Below are positions 5,233 to 12,454 of a stretch of DNA of 18,337 nt, in pieces. This stretch comes from Anaerolineae bacterium. GTDB lineage: Bacteria > Chloroflexota > Anaerolineae > JAFGEY01. The DNA lies in assembly GCA_016929205.1 (NCBI GenBank), contig JAFGJF010000132.1:1-18337 (forward strand). Reading direction: 5' to 3'. The translations under genes were made by a program, and so were the position numbers. Under the pieces are notes generated by a model. The model was not told the origin of the DNA. It saw only the letters and a list, made by a program, of their open reading frames with translations, and searched no databases. Every line of letters begins with the position of its first letter. The first letter of the stretch is position 1.

Positions 5233-8200
5233 TCAACTTGTTTCTACAGGGCGTTTTGCGCCGGGCAGCAACTGCCTGACCAGGGCCATATCCGGATCGC
5301 GGAACGTGCCACAAGCCCATAGTGCGGCGACATACACGCCCAGCGCCAGCGCCGTCGCCAGCCAGATGTTGACGCCGGCGACCAGCCAGGCGGTTCCGCC
5401 CATCAGTGCTCCCGCCAGCAGCGGGCGCCACAACAGCTTGAGCCAGGGGATGGGGGCCAGGTCGCGGCGCATGAGCACATAAAAGGCAGTCAAGAGCACC
5501 CATTCGGACAAGATGTGAATGACAGCCGAAGCGCGGTAGCTCCAGATCGGGATAAAAATCGCGTTGGCAACGACGTTGAACCCCAGGCCGATGACAAAGG
5601 TAGTCGTCAACTGCCGCTGGCGGCCCAGGGCAATGAGCACATAGTGGGTGACGCTGTTGACAAACCCCAACGGGATCGACCAGATCATCAACTGCATGGC
5701 GATGGCCGAATCGGGCATGTATCCCGAACCGCCGATGATATTGGCCAATGGATAGGCCAGGGTCGTCAAAACCAGGGCCAGGGGCAGCGATCCGACGATC
5801 AGCAGGCGCACGGCAAGCGTATAGGTACGGTGGATGGCCCCACTTTGGCGGTTGGATTCGTCCGCATAACGGCTCATCATCGGAAAGAGGGCATAGGTAA
5901 ACGAGATGGGCACAATATTGATCGCGTCGATCAACTTGTAGGCGACGCTCGAGTACAGGCCCAGCACAACGTCCCCCTGAATCGCTTTGAGCAAGATCAC
6001 GTCGGCCTTGAAAAAGGCCATCGACAGCAGATTGTTGACCATCAACGGCCACGATTCGCGCAGCATCTCTCGCTGCAGCGCCCGATCTGGGGTGAAACGC
6101 GGGCGAAAGAACAAGCGCACGAGCAGCACGGTCAAAATGGCGATCGTGACCACGTTGGTGACGATGGACACGCCGCCCAGGCCGGCGACACCCCAGCCAA
6201 CCAGCAGCGCAGCCGTGCCCAGGCCGGCCTTGACGATCGTGCTGATCACGGTGATCGCCGCCGGATGTTCCATTTTTTCGTAGGCTTGAAAGACGGCGGT
6301 CAGCGCGGCCGAGATATTGGCCGGGATCAGGGCGAGGGCAAAGAGGGCCAGCGCCCAGGTCTGGCTGGCGCCCAAGGGTTCGACGATCATCCCCCAGGCG
6401 ACGACAAACAGGGCCAACAGGGGCACGGCGAGCAGGCACAGACCCAGCCGCAGGAGGATGGCATTGCCCAGGTAGTGGCTGCCCTTTTCTTTGGCCTTGG
6501 CAATCTCGCGCTGCAGCCAGATGTTGAGCCCAAAATTGATAAAAATGTCGGTATAACCGACGATCTGGATGACGAAATAGTATTGGCCGTGCCGCGCCGG
6601 AGCCAGGATGCGCAGGGCCAACATGGCAAAAGCGGTGTCGATCGCCTTGTTGAACAGTTGCAGCACGATCGGAGCCACCGAATTTCGGGCCACACGCTGC
6701 GCGTCGCTGTCCTGGTCCCCGCGCGCGGTGCGCTGCCAGGCCCAGATGGCCAGCATCAAGATCAGAATCATCCCGCCCAGGAAACTCAGAAACAGGCCCA
6801 CCTTGACCGAGGTTGGCGTGTACTTGAAACGCACCGTGTGCTGGCCGGCCTCGAGATGGACGGCGCGGAAATTGCCGCTGTGGCGCTCGATATCCAGCTC
6901 TGTTTCTTCTGCTTCGATGCCGCCAAAGGGTCGCGCGTAGGCTCGCCACCCGGCAAAATAGGAATCACCCAGGATCAACCAGCCGGGTGCGTCCAGGTCC
7001 ACGTCGACAAAGACTTCGTTGTTGGTGTACCTGGATACGCTGGCCGGCTGTGGCACGCCGCGCAGTGGTTCCGCGCCGCGCAGTGGTTCCGCGCCAGTTC
7101 CAGCCATGCCTCCGGGCGCACCGCCGGGTGGGGTATCCAAAATGACGTAATAGCGCGGATCGACTTTTTGTATCGTTTGTGCAACGTCTTGAGTATAAAC
7201 CACACTTTCGTCGGGCAGGGTAAAGGCGCGCGGCATCGCCCCCTTGTTTTCATAGATCCGCGCTTCGCCGTCATAGACCAGGCTGTATTTGGTCGAGGTG
7301 ATCGTCTGGGTGGTGATCACGTATTTGACGTTGAGCAGGTCGAGCAGCGGCGAGTCAAGCGTCCACCATTCGTCGGTCGAAATCGGGGCCACGCGGTTAT
7401 AGAGGGCTTCGTACTGGTTCGAGATCAGCGACATATAGTCCATGTACTGCTTGCTGATGATCGACCCGTATCCGCGCGCGTCCTGGATATCGTACAGCCA
7501 GGGGCCGTTGGCGTTAAAGGTCTTTTCGCCGGGGGCGACATAGCTGGTCACCCGGAACAGCGGGTCCTCGGCCTGCCGCTCCTTGAGAAACTGGACGGCC
7601 GGCGGCATAAAGTCGAGCCACCGTGGATCGGCGGCAGGGTTAAAGTTGTATCCGGCAATAAACAAATCGAGGGCAATGACGATCACCGCCAACGGCTTCC
7701 ATACCGCGTACCCGCCCAGCCGTTCCGGCAGGTAAATCGGGCAGCGGGTGATGCGCAGCACCGCGCCGCTGGCGACGAGCATGAGGGCAAAGTGGAGCAA
7801 TTGAGGCCACTCGTACATAAAGAACATTCGCCCGCTCTCAAAACTGTATTCGGCCTTGGCCAGGCCAATCACGGCACGTTCGGCCAGCGGATAGAGCTTG
7901 CCGGCGAGCGGCAGCGCGATCAACAGCCCGGCCACGCCGGCCACACCGGCCCAGAACAGCGGCCAGCCGACGAGACGCTGCGTGTTTTTGCCCGTAAACG
8001 GCGACTGGGTGCTGGTCGTCTTGCGCCCCGTGCCGGACAGCGTGGTTGCGCCGAACCCGGCCAGCACGGCGAGACTGAGCGTGTAGGGAAACAGCCAGCG
8101 AAATGGGGAGTGGAGCTGGTTCAGGAAGGGCAGGCTAAAGATGATCCGGTACGTGGGCAGGCCAAAGACCAGGGTCAGCGAAAAGAGGGCCAAAATGGCG

Positions 8201-9549
8201 AAAAACCAGATGGTGAAACGGGAGGCGTGCGGTTGTGGAACACCGCCTGGCGTCATACGTGAAACGTGATGCGTGAAACGTGACGGATGGCGGGTGACGG
8301 ATGGCGCAGGGCGGCTATCCGAGTGAGTTTCGGTATGCGATTTGTGGTCTGCCGATTTGCGGATTTTGAAATTGCCGATGACGGCAATGAGGGCCAGAAA
8401 AAGCGGCAGGATCCCGGCATAACTGCCGCCTTCGACGGCGTTTTTCATGCCCCAGTAAATGGTCTGCGGCGGATCGGTCGGGCCGCCGTGGATATTCTGC
8501 ACGACCGGCATCCACTGCCACTTGAGGATGTCGAACCAACGATGGTGGGTGGGATTGCCGAAAAAGTTGGGGATGAGCATCGAGATGACGCGCCGCTTGG
8601 GAAAGGCCCAACTGATCACCTCTTGATAGCTGGCCGAGCCCTGCCTAAAGTTGACCGTGGCGTATTCGTACAGGGGCACAAACTGCGCTGCGCCAATGCA
8701 GGCCCCCAGAGCGACCATCAACAGCAGCCACAGCCCGGCCTTGCTCGCTCTGGCCCACACGATGCGCCTGCCACGTCCGGCGACGACCTCGACGATCAGG
8801 CGGGCCACGGTGTAGACGCCCATCACCAACCCGGTGTAATAAGTGTATTCGGGGTGTCCGGCCAGCATCATCACACCCATTGCCGCCGCGCCCCCCACAA
8901 CGCAGGGCAGGGTTTTGCCCGTGCCCCCCTTGAGCTGGTGGCGAATGACGGTCTCGATCAAGGCCAACAGCAATGGCAGCCAGGGCATGGTGGCAATAAT
9001 CATGGTAAACACGGTGCTGACGACAAAAATGGAGCCAAGCTGGTAGATGATGCCCGAAATCAGCCCGCCGATGCGGTTGGTGCCCAGCGTGCGCGCCAGA
9101 ACGTACATAAACGTGCCCGCGAGCCAGAATTGCAGCACCGTGAACCAGCCGTAAGCGACGTGCAGGGGCAGCAGGTAAAAGAGAATGCTGAACGGATACA
9201 GGGCCGAATGTTGGCCGTCGGCCAGAAACGGCGCGCCGGCCCACAGATAGGGGTTCCAAAGCGGCAGGCGATTGGTCAACCCCTCGCCCGGTTGATCGAT
9301 CGATTGGAGAATAAATCGCTTCCAGGCATAGTTTTCCAGGACCAGGTCCAGCAGCAGTTCGTTGTGGGGAATATCCCCCACGCCCACCTGATTTTTGTAC
9401 GAGGCCCATGGTTCCCATTGATAAAGGTTGTCACCGGGGATCAGCGTTTTGCCACCCAGCGTCGTTTGCCAAAACAGCGCCAGCGGCAGAACGAGCAAAC
9501 ACAATATCACCAGACCATCAAGCCTGTGGCGCACCCAAAATCTTTTCAA
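5233..9549 (-). CDS. YfhO-family membrane protein fused to Wzx/MATE-type flippase
   Basis: One open frame of 1438 codons. Residues 1 to about 935 are a YfhO-type protein: an N-terminal membrane segment, the conserved extracytoplasmic motif GDNLYQWEPW (39-48), a dozen or so membrane segments, then a soluble part ending in GWRAYARPFGG...HTVRFKYTPTSVKVG and a last membrane segment (about 900-930). Residues about 948-1430 are a complete polysaccharide flippase of the Wzx/MATE-like group with about 12 to 14 hydrophobic helices. YfhO of Bacillus is a GT-C-like enzyme that moves sugar from undecaprenyl phosphate to a cell-surface polymer; Wzx proteins flip lipid-linked glycans outward. The start is TTG with GGGAG 7 nt upstream. 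No stop or frameshift lies at the junction (about 6700-6720) and no strong internal ribosome site was seen, so the fusion looks genuine. Two low-complexity insertions (residues about 402-446 and 803-838) interrupt the YfhO part. Confidence 0.9.
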   Translation of the reverse strand: MKRFWVRHRLDGLVILCLLVLPLALFWQTTLGGKTLIPGDNLYQWEPWASYKNQVGVGDIPHNELLLDLVLENYAWKRFILQSIDQPGEGLTNRLPLWNPYLWAGAPFLADGQHSALYPFSILFYLLPLHVAYGWFTVLQFWLAGTFMYVLARTLGTNRIGGLISGIIYQLGSIFVVSTVFTMIIATMPWLPLLLALIETVIRHQLKGGTGKTLPCVVGGAAAMGVMMLAGHPEYTYYTGLVMGVYTVARLIVEVVAGRGRRIVWARASKAGLWLLLMVALGACIGAAQFVPLYEYATVNFRQGSASYQEVISWAFPKRRVISMLIPNFFGNPTHHRWFDILKWQWMPVVQNIHGGPTDPPQTIYWGMKNAVEGGSYAGILPLFLALIAVIGNFKIRKSADHKSHTETHSDSRPAPSVTRHPSRFTHHVSRMTPGGVPQPHASRFTIWFFAILALFSLTLVFGLPTYRIIFSLPFLNQLHSPFRWLFPYTLSLAVLAGFGATTLSGTGRKTTSTQSPFTGKNTQRLVGWPLFWAGVAGVAGLLIALPLAGKLYPLAERAVIGLAKAEYSFESGRMFFMYEWPQLLHFALMLVASGAVLRITRCPIYLPERLGGYAVWKPLAVIVIALDLFIAGYNFNPAADPRWLDFMPPAVQFLKERQAEDPLFRVTSYVAPGEKTFNANGPWLYDIQDARGYGSIISKQYMDYMSLISNQYEALYNRVAPISTDEWWTLDSPLLDLLNVKYVITTQTITSTKYSLVYDGEARIYENKGAMPRAFTLPDESVVYTQDVAQTIQKVDPRYYVILDTPPGGAPGGMAGTGAEPLRGAEPLRGVPQPASVSRYTNNEVFVDVDLDAPGWLILGDSYFAGWRAYARPFGGIEAEETELDIERHSGNFRAVHLEAGQHTVRFKYTPTSVKVGLFLSFLGGMILILMLAIWAWQRTARGDQDSDAQRVARNSVAPIVLQLFNKAIDTAFAMLALRILAPARHGQYYFVIQIVGYTDIFINFGLNIWLQREIAKAKEKGSHYLGNAILLRLGLCLLAVPLLALFVVAWGMIVEPLGASQTWALALFALALIPANISAALTAVFQAYEKMEHPAAITVISTIVKAGLGTAALLVGWGVAGLGGVSIVTNVVTIAILTVLLVRLFFRPRFTPDRALQREMLRESWPLMVNNLLSMAFFKADVILLKAIQGDVVLGLYSSVAYKLIDAINIVPISFTYALFPMMSRYADESNRQSGAIHRTYTLAVRLLIVGSLPLALVLTTLAYPLANIIGGSGYMPDSAIAMQLMIWSIPLGFVNSVTHYVLIALGRQRQLTTTFVIGLGFNVVANAIFIPIWSYRASAVIHILSEWVLLTAFYVLMRRDLAPIPWLKLLWRPLLAGALMGGTAWLVAGVNIWLATALALGVYVAALWACGTFRDPDMALVRQLLPGAKRPVETS
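7057..7095. repeat. 18-bp tandem repeat within the YfhO-flippase gene
   Basis: GCCGCGCAGTGGTTCCGC occurs twice in a row (7057-7074, 7075-7092) with a partial third copy. Because the unit is a multiple of three, the frame is kept, giving a repeated GAEPLR peptide at residues about 819-831, next to a Gly/Pro-rich stretch. Confidence 0.85.
8251..8306. repeat. Heptamer tandem repeats within the YfhO-flippase gene
   Basis: Eight consecutive 7-bp units (CGTCATA, CGTGAAA, CGTGATG, CGTGAAA, CGTGACG, GATGGCG, GGTGACG, GATGGCG) form a 56-bp degenerate tandem array. On the coding strand it yields a Ser/Arg/His/Thr-rich peptide between two membrane segments. Such heptamer arrays are usually intergenic. 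Confidence 0.85.
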
Positions 9550-9598
9550 TATGATCTCCCTATGTGACGATATGTGGTAGGAGCGATATGGCTTGGCG

Positions 9599-9627
9599 AT
9601 TATACACTGTGCGGGTCAAAAGGTCAA
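9599..9627 (-). promoter_or_regulatory. Promoter of the YfhO-flippase gene
   Basis: TTGACC (9622-9627) and TATAAT (9599-9604) with a 17-bp spacer on the minus strand. The predicted start near 9592 gives a leader of about 43 nt before the TTG codon. Confidence 0.75.
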
Positions 9628-9657
9628 TCCAAAACAAGCCAAAATGGAAAGGGAAGG

Positions 9658-9686
9658 TTGGCAGAAACGCCATGATCCATTATAAT
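9658..9686 (+). promoter_or_regulatory. Promoter of the response regulator gene
   Basis: TTGGCA (9658-9663) and TATAAT (9681-9686) with a 17-bp spacer, back to back with the promoter at 9599-9627 (30 bp between the -35 boxes). The leader to the GTG at 9888 is about 195 nt and contains a 14-bp inverted repeat. The 338-bp gap 9550-9887 holds nothing else I can support. Confidence 0.65.
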
Positions 9687-9735
9687 GAGATCAGGAACCA
9701 ATTGCCTTTTATGATGCATAGTTATGTCAACTAGT

Positions 9736-9834
9736 AGAAACCAGGTTTTTGGTCGATGAATTGCTAATCTTGGTACGCTGTAGCAGATTCTTTAATACCC
9801 TGAACTCTGAAAATGTGGTCAAAACCTGGTTTCT
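9736..9834. repeat. 14-bp inverted repeat, MITE-like
   Basis: AGAAACCAGGTTTT (9736-9749) and its exact reverse complement (9821-9834) are 71 bp apart, defining a 99-bp segment in the leader of the response regulator gene. Its ends resemble short terminal inverted repeats of non-autonomous elements. A direct repeat CCTGAACTCT occurs at 9799-9808 and 9843-9852. Confidence 0.5.
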
Positions 9835-9887
9835 CAGAATAGCCTGAACTCTATCAGTACGCTTGATTCATTAAAGGATAAGAACCT

Positions 9888-10571
9888 GTGGGCAAGATTC
9901 TTTTGTGCCAGTTTCGCGATTCCCGAGTAGCGCATCTGAGCTCAAGTTTGGCCGAAAACGATTGCCAGGTTATCGAATGCCCTGCGCAGGTCAAACTAGA
10001 GTTGATGAAGGCCGACGATATCGACCTGGTATTGATTGATGGATCTGGCGGCGGGGATGTCAATGGGAAATGCCGAGAGAGCGCCAAGGCCTATCCAGAC
10101 ATTCCGCTCGTCGCCTTGCTGGCCCAGGATGCCCCCTCTAGCCCACAATGCAGACTGGAAACGTGCAATAACGTGTTGCGTTTCCCGTTCGCGATACCAG
10201 AGCTTGTGGCCCGGATCCAGTTGTTGATCGCGTGTGACAAGTGGCCGGCGCTGCAGGTTGGAGAACTGTCATTGGACATCAAGGCGCGCTGTGTTCGACG
10301 CGGCGAGTCTGTCAGCCGCCTTACACCCAAACAAGCCAAGCTGCTCCAGGTGTTTATGTGTTACCCCGAGCGGACACTGACGCGCAAATTCTTGATGGAA
10401 ACGATATGGGATACGGACTATATGGGCGACACGCGCACCCTGGACGTTCACGTGCGCTGGCTGCGCGAACGAATTGAAAAAGACCCTGGCGCGCCGCAAT
10501 ATCTGCGGACGGTGCGAGGCGTTGGTTATCGTTTTGGCATTCCACCTCGGCCTGTTTATGAAGACGATTAG
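9888..10571 (+). CDS. OmpR/PhoB-type regulator with degenerate receiver
   Basis: A 227-aa transcription factor. Residues 1-115 have the length and strand pattern of a receiver, with a candidate phospho-acceptor D51 in DLVLIDG. The acidic pair expected at the end of the first strand is absent (LLCQFRD instead), and the usual Lys of the KPF motif is Phe (VLRFPF, 97-101). Residues about 122-218 are a winged-helix domain of the OmpR/PhoB type: LTPKQAKLLQVFMCYPERTLTRKFLMETIW, then TRTLDVHVRWLRERIE and YLRTVRGVGYRF. It should bind DNA, but control by ordinary phosphorylation is doubtful. The start is GTG with AAAGGA about 9 nt upstream. It stands alone between a divergent promoter pair and a bidirectional terminator, without an adjacent kinase; the large kinase at 12455 is not directly linked. 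Confidence 0.9.
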   Translation: MGKILLCQFRDSRVAHLSSSLAENDCQVIECPAQVKLELMKADDIDLVLIDGSGGGDVNGKCRESAKAYPDIPLVALLAQDAPSSPQCRLETCNNVLRFPFAIPELVARIQLLIACDKWPALQVGELSLDIKARCVRRGESVSRLTPKQAKLLQVFMCYPERTLTRKFLMETIWDTDYMGDTRTLDVHVRWLRERIEKDPGAPQYLRTVRGVGYRFGIPPRPVYEDD

Positions 10572-10596
10572 TACAAGTATACCCCGCTTGCAAGAA

Positions 10597-10642
10597 ACAC
10601 AAAAACAGGTCAGAACAATCGTGTTCTGACCTGTTTTTGTGT
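10597..10642. terminator. Bidirectional terminator between regulator and rpsT
   Basis: A perfect 21-bp stem (10597-10617 with 10622-10642) around a 4-nt ATCG loop, starting 25 bp after the regulator stop. The arms contain AAAAA and TTTTT, so each direction ends in a T-rich arm. It serves the convergent plus-strand regulator and minus-strand rpsT. Confidence 0.8.
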
Positions 10643-10705
10643 GCTCACACCAGGAAACCCGGCAAAGCCAGGTACCCCAGGCGCTTGAGTTTCAGCTACG
10701 GGCGT

Positions 10706-10978
10706 CTATGCTTGTTTTTTCGCTTGGTTGTACAGTTTGACCAAACGAGATTTGCGACGCGCAGCGTTGTTTTTGTGAACGACGCCTTTTTGTGCAGCTT
10801 TGTCCAAGGCCTTGATCGCGCTTTGGACAGCCGCTTGCGCTTCGTCAATCTGTCCTGCGGCGATGAGCTGACGGGCCTTTTTGACGTACGTCTTGGCCTT
10901 AGAGCGTACAACCAGATTGTACGCCGCCTTGCGCTGTGAAGAGCGTACGCGCTTGATGGACGATTTTATATTAGCCAA
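10706..10978 (-). CDS. rpsT: Small ribosomal subunit protein bS20
   Basis: The 90-aa product matches bS20, a helical, basic protein that binds 16S rRNA early in 30S assembly. It begins ANIKSSIKRVRSSQRKAAYNLVVRS and ends in the family pattern GVVHKNNAARRKSRLVKLYNQAKK. Two start codons follow each other: ATG (10979-10981) and TTG (10976-10978). AGGAGG lies only 2 nt from the ATG but 5 nt from the TTG, and starting at TTG gives the usual M-A-N-I-K terminus. E. coli rpsT also starts at UUG, so I chose TTG. It has its own strong promoter downstream of ychF and ends at the 21-bp hairpin. The identification is very secure. Confidence 0.95.
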   Translation of the reverse strand: MANIKSSIKRVRSSQRKAAYNLVVRSKAKTYVKKARQLIAAGQIDEAQAAVQSAIKALDKAAQKGVVHKNNAARRKSRLVKLYNQAKKQA

Positions 10979-11057
10979 CATTTCCTCCTACAATACATCT
11001 TGTTCTCTGCCGGCTCTGACCTCGACAAAGCGACAATTCTCAACTGGACGGCTCAAT

Positions 11058-11086
11058 ATTATAGCAAATCTGTTTCCAAAAGTCAA
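11058..11086 (-). promoter_or_regulatory. Promoter of rpsT
   Basis: TTGACT (11081-11086) and TATAAT (11058-11063) with a 17-bp spacer on the minus strand, immediately after the ychF stop codon. It gives a leader of about 73 nt. Confidence 0.85.
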
Positions 11087-11089
11087 ACG

Positions 11090-12187
11090 CTAGACGTTAA
11101 ACAAAAAGTGAATCACATCACCATCCTGGACGACGTAATCGTGCCCTTCGACGCGCAGCCGGCCATGCTGTCTGGCTTCCGAAAAGGAGCCCATCGCTTT
11201 GAGGTCCGTAAAAGACACAACCTGGGCCCGGATAAAGCCGCGCTCCATGTCCGAATGGATTTGGCCAGCGGCCTGCGGAGCGATGGTGCCCCTGGAAATG
11301 GCCCAGGCCTGCACCGTTTTTGTGCCTGTGGCCGTAAAAAAGGTGATCAGATCCAGCATACGGTATCCGGCGCGAACCAGCCTTTGCAGGCCGGGTTCGT
11401 CGAGCCCAAGGTCAGCCAGGTATGCGGCGGCGTCGTCTTGCGGCCATTCTTGGAGTTCCATCTCGGTTTGCGCGCAGAGAGCCAATGCCTCGACGTTCTC
11501 CTGCGCGGCCAATTGGCGCACCCGATCCGCGCGCTCGCCACCTTGCGGCAGCATATCCTCGTCGACATTGATCACGTACAAGTAGGGCTTGATCGTCAGC
11601 AGGGCGATCTCTGAAGCCCAGGAGCGCTCCTGCTCGGACAGGGACAGCGAACTGGCTTTGTTCCCACCATTTAGATGAGCGCGCAACTGGTCGAGCCAGT
11701 CCAGTTCTGGGGCAAATTTTTTGGGGTCTGCTTTGGCAGCGCTTTGCACCTTGGCAATCCTGCGCTCGGTGACCTCGGCGTCGGCCAGGGTCAACTCGAA
11801 CCACACGGTCTCGATGTCCGCTATGGGATCGATTTGGGCATCCACATGAGCAATGTTTTCGTCTTCAAAGCAGCGCACGACCATGGCAATGGCATCGACG
11901 GTGCGGATGTGCCCCAGGAACTGGTTGCCCAACCCTTCGCCCAGGTGGGCGCCACGGACCAGGCCAGCAATGTCGACAAACCGAACTGTGCTGGGAACGA
12001 CTTTTTGTGGATTGACCAGTGAGGCGACGTAATCAAGCCGTGGGTCGATCAGGGGAACGACGCCGACGTTGGGTTCGATGGTGGTAAAAGGATAACTGGC
12101 CACAACCGCACCTGCGTTGGTCAGCGCATTGAACAGCGTTGACTTGCCTACATTGGGCAGGCCAACGATGCCGATTTCAAGGCTCAT
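11090..12187 (-). CDS. ychF: Redox-regulated ATPase YchF
   Basis: The 365-aa length is typical for this universal Obg-family P-loop protein, which binds ribosomes and hydrolyses ATP rather than GTP. Walker A is GLPNVGKST (9-17), the G2 region is [10 protein letters not shown] (31-40), and G3 is DIAGLV (72-77). In place of the GTP-specific NKxD there is NVDE (207-210), which fits the ATP preference. A helical domain interrupts the G domain, and a TGS domain covers about 283-365 ([15 protein letters not shown] ... [10 protein letters not shown]). The start ATG has AGGAGG 7 nt upstream. It is transcribed from its own promoter, divergent from the large histidine kinase gene, and rpsT follows with a separate promoter. 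Confidence 0.95.
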   Translation of the reverse strand: MSLEIGIVGLPNVGKSTLFNALTNAGAVVASYPFTTIEPNVGVVPLIDPRLDYVASLVNPQKVVPSTVRFVDIAGLVRGAHLGEGLGNQFLGHIRTVDAIAMVVRCFEDENIAHVDAQIDPIADIETVWFELTLADAEVTERRIAKVQSAAKADPKKFAPELDWLDQLRAHLNGGNKASSLSLSEQERSWASEIALLTIKPYLYVINVDEDMLPQGGERADRVRQLAAQENVEALALCAQTEMELQEWPQDDAAAYLADLGLDEPGLQRLVRAGYRMLDLITFFTATGTKTVQAWAISRGTIAPQAAGQIHSDMERGFIRAQVVSFTDLKAMGSFSEARQHGRLRVEGHDYVVQDGDVIHFLFNV

Positions 12188-12235
12188 CGCTTTCCTCCTT
12201 CAGCGTCATCGCGGGACAAGGGTGTCATGGTTGCT

Positions 12236-12264
12236 ATTCTAACTGCTAAATTCTTTATTGTCAA
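12236..12264 (-). promoter_or_regulatory. Promoter of ychF
   Basis: Perfect TTGACA (12259-12264) and TAGAAT (12236-12241) with a 17-bp spacer on the minus strand, about 50 bp before the start codon. Confidence 0.8.
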
Positions 12265-12267
12265 CTA

Positions 12268-12296
12268 TAGACAGATCATTCCAACTATGATACAAT
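12268..12296 (+). promoter_or_regulatory. Promoter of the histidine kinase gene
   Basis: TAGACA (12268-12273) and TACAAT (12291-12296) with a 17-bp spacer on the plus strand. Its -35 box is only 3 bp from that of the divergent ychF promoter, so the two may compete for polymerase. Confidence 0.6.
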
Positions 12297-12454
12297 AAAA
12301 AAGTGTTGTTTTGACATCATGATGGCAGCGAGCGGCGAAAAAAGAATTGTTCAAAATGGGGGGCGCTCGAACCCGTCGCCAGAGCGGGGCGCAGCGAGAG
12401 GTGGTTGCTGCGCGGACGGGTCATTTCACAAGACTGGACAAGATAGAGCAAGCT

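Noticed and set aside
5195..6949. A 584-codon minus-strand open frame in another register
   Set aside because: Arg/Gly/Pro-rich shadow of the flippase domain; the overlapping frame has coherent hydrophobic helices.
7057..7095. Tandem repeats considered as a CRISPR array
   Set aside because: Units are contiguous with no spacers and lie in frame inside a coding region.
5515..8262. A 915-codon plus-strand open frame
   Set aside because: It is antisense to the YfhO-flippase gene, rich in Gln/Arg/Asp/Gly as expected from reading a GC-rich gene backwards, with no domain or membrane pattern.
8287..9567. A 426-codon plus-strand open frame
   Set aside because: Antisense shadow of the N-terminal YfhO region without recognisable features.
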